64,000 nucleotides of DNA from Denitrobaculum tricleocarpae. Lineage in GTDB: Bacteria > Pseudomonadota > Alphaproteobacteria > Kiloniellales > Kiloniellaceae. The number at the start of each line of letters is the position of its first letter. Within the stretch, counting starts at the first letter, position 1. The position numbers and the translations under genes are program-made. The stretch lies in NCBI RefSeq assembly GCF_007004665.1, contig NZ_ML660061.1:177689-241688 (forward strand). The letters are read 5' to 3'. The notes beneath the pieces were generated by a model. The model did no database searches, had not been told where the DNA came from, and saw nothing but the letters and a program-made list of their open reading frames with translations. Of this stretch, positions 62,787 through 64,000 are shown piece after piece.

Positions 62787-62812
62787 ATCAGATCGCCGAT
62801 AAGGAGATACGT

Positions 62813-63829
62813 ATGAATGAGCGTTGGTCAAATCGCCGTCTGGGAGCGGCGGGTCCCGAACTAGGTCCCCTCGGGATCGGCACCTGGGCGATCGGCGGTC
62901 CCTTCTTCAGCGGTGAAGGTTGCCGCTATGCTACGGGCGCGCCGCTTGGCTACGGGGAGGTCGACGACCGGGAGTCTATTCGGGCCCTTCACTGCGCGGT
63001 TGATCTGGGCGCAAGGCTTTTCGATACTGCGGACGCTTACGGGACCGGTCACGGCGAGCGTATCCTGGGTGAAGCGATGAAGGGAAAGCGAGACCGGGTT
63101 TTCATCGCCACAAAGTTCGGCAATACCTACGATGAGGCGACCAAGACCCTGACCGGTGTGGATGTCTCGCCGGCTTACATTCGCCGGGCCTGTGAGGCGT
63201 CGCTGAAGCGCCTGCAAACCGGCTGGATCGATCTCTATCAGCTGCATCTGGGAGACCTGCCTGTAGATCAAGCCGAAGCTGTTGCGGACACACTCGACGG
63301 GCTTTGTGACGAAGGCTTGATCCGCTCCTATGCCTGGAGCACCGACGATCCGGCGCGGGCCGCCGTCTTTTGCGGGCGCGCGAGTGTTTCCGCGGTTCAA
63401 TTCGATCTCAACGTCTTTTCCGATGCGCCCGGCATGCTTGAAGCCTGCTCGGTCTATGATTGCGCCGGCTTGACCCGGGTGCCCCTGGCCATGGGGTTTC
63501 TCAGCGGCAAGTTCTCGAGCGGCAGCCGGCTTTCCGAAACGGACATCCGGGCAACGCCGCCGGACTGGCTCCCTTACTTCGAAACGGGCGGCGGCGCAAA
63601 GGCCGAATGGGAGGCGCGCCTGGATGCCATCCGTGAGATCCTGGCCAGCAAAGGCCGAACGGTCGCGCAAGGCGCGCTCGCCTGGATCTGGGCGCGAAGC
63701 GCGCGGACTCTTCCGATCCCGGGCGTCCGGACGGCGGCTCAGGTCGAGGAAAACCTGGGCGCGATTGACTTCGGCCCGCTGGAGGAAGGGCAGATGCTTG
63801 AGATTGAGCGGCTTTTGGGGCGAGGCTGA
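62813..63829 (+). CDS. Aldo/keto reductase
   Basis: A 338-residue (alpha/beta)8 NADPH reductase. The catalytic set is kept: Asp and Tyr in LFDTADAYGTGH, Lys in FIATKFGN, His in LYQLHLGD. The C-terminal IPGVRTAAQVEENLGA binds NADPH. It resembles the YajO/IolS-like group. The start at 62813 has AAGGAGAT upstream. It forms a divergent pair with the LysR gene. The physiological aldehyde or ketone is unknown. Confidence 0.9.
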   Translation: MNERWSNRRLGAAGPELGPLGIGTWAIGGPFFSGEGCRYATGAPLGYGEVDDRESIRALHCAVDLGARLFDTADAYGTGHGERILGEAMKGKRDRVFIATKFGNTYDEATKTLTGVDVSPAYIRRACEASLKRLQTGWIDLYQLHLGDLPVDQAEAVADTLDGLCDEGLIRSYAWSTDDPARAAVFCGRASVSAVQFDLNVFSDAPGMLEACSVYDCAGLTRVPLAMGFLSGKFSSGSRLSETDIRATPPDWLPYFETGGGAKAEWEARLDAIREILASKGRTVAQGALAWIWARSARTLPIPGVRTAAQVEENLGAIDFGPLEEGQMLEIERLLGRG

Positions 63830-63879
63830 GGATTGGTGAAGACTTGGTTATTCCCAGGTTGCCCCGTCGCTTGCACTAG

Positions 63880-64000
63880 GGTCGGGACTCAATTGATCCA
63901 CCAAGTGATGGAAGCGGCGAGGCATATGGCCGCGAGGAAGGTGTCGGCACGCTTGTCGTAGCGGGTCGCTATCCTCCTGAAATCCTTGAGCCTGCAGAAC
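63880..64000 (-). mobile_element. 3' end of an IS5-type insertion sequence (cut by window end)
   Basis: Read on the reverse strand from 64000 to the stop at 63889, the frame encodes a typical IS5-family transposase C-terminus: RLKDFRRIATRYDKRADTF then LAAICLAASITWW and stop. GGGTCGGGACTC at 63880-63891, just outside and over the stop, is probably the terminal inverted repeat. The other end lies outside the window. Confidence 0.85.

Overview
The window looks like chromosomal DNA of a GC-rich alphaproteobacterium, probably a free-living marine or saline member of the Rhodospirillales/Kiloniellales-type lineages. The strongest evidence is the reverse-strand housekeeping block at 11.9-20.5 kb (dcd, murA, DUF2948, hisG, hisD, UPF0262, a low-Mr phosphatase, infA, maf, a short RNase E/G, yacG, tRNA-Phe), a gene order typical of Alphaproteobacteria. 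The exact genus cannot be read from the sequence.

Layout. 0-6.7 kb: end of a TetR regulator, a TRAP transporter (Tat-exported binding protein, DctQ, DctM) followed by an amidase, a tiny membrane protein and a DUF547 protein. 6.7-11.6 kb: a reverse-strand three-gene operon with 4-base overlaps (DUF3047, ferritin-like diiron protein, glycosyltransferase), a RidA protein, a hemerythrin, a cytochrome c and a small secreted protein. 11.9-21.2 kb: the housekeeping block between tRNA-Phe and tRNA-Thr. 21.3-26.4 kb: a GlxA-type regulator divergent from acyl-CoA dehydrogenase, NDP-forming acyl-CoA ligase and caiD, which suggests carnitine/betaine-type CoA-thioester catabolism.

26.4-32.8 kb is an accessory segment. 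It holds three exported proteins (a PEP-CTERM-like protein, a tail-collar-domain protein and a 1406-residue giant) and is bracketed by a 91-base direct repeat. The left copy carries a relic of the 3' end of the glycosyltransferase at 32.7 kb. The right copy carries a truncated caiD-like relic. This looks like an insertion or duplication at a former caiD/glycosyltransferase tail-to-tail junction. 32.7-37.8 kb: glycosyltransferase, asparagine synthase, a cluster of hairpin repeats, an L,D-transpeptidase and a Gfo/Idh/MocA oxidoreductase.

38.1-45.2 kb: a type I secretion operon. A 1278-residue RTX protein with beta-helix-like, CHRD and spondin domains is followed by a hairpin terminator and then by its ABC exporter and HlyD-type adaptor. 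No TolC gene is present. 45.2-51.9 kb: a monooxygenase/DUF2798/RidA operon facing a LysR regulator, a 3-hydroxyisobutyrate-dehydrogenase-like enzyme, a cyclopropane fatty acid synthase with a repetitive tail, and an exported hydrolase. 52.1-63.8 kb: MFS/MarR pair with a palindromic operator, small enzymes, three LysE-type exporters within 4 kb, and a LysR/aldo-keto reductase pair. The window ends in the 3' end of an IS5-type transposase.

Intergenic hairpin elements recur at gene 3' ends (35.7, 54.3, 56.5 and 61.75 kb). No CRISPR array, rRNA or prophage was seen.
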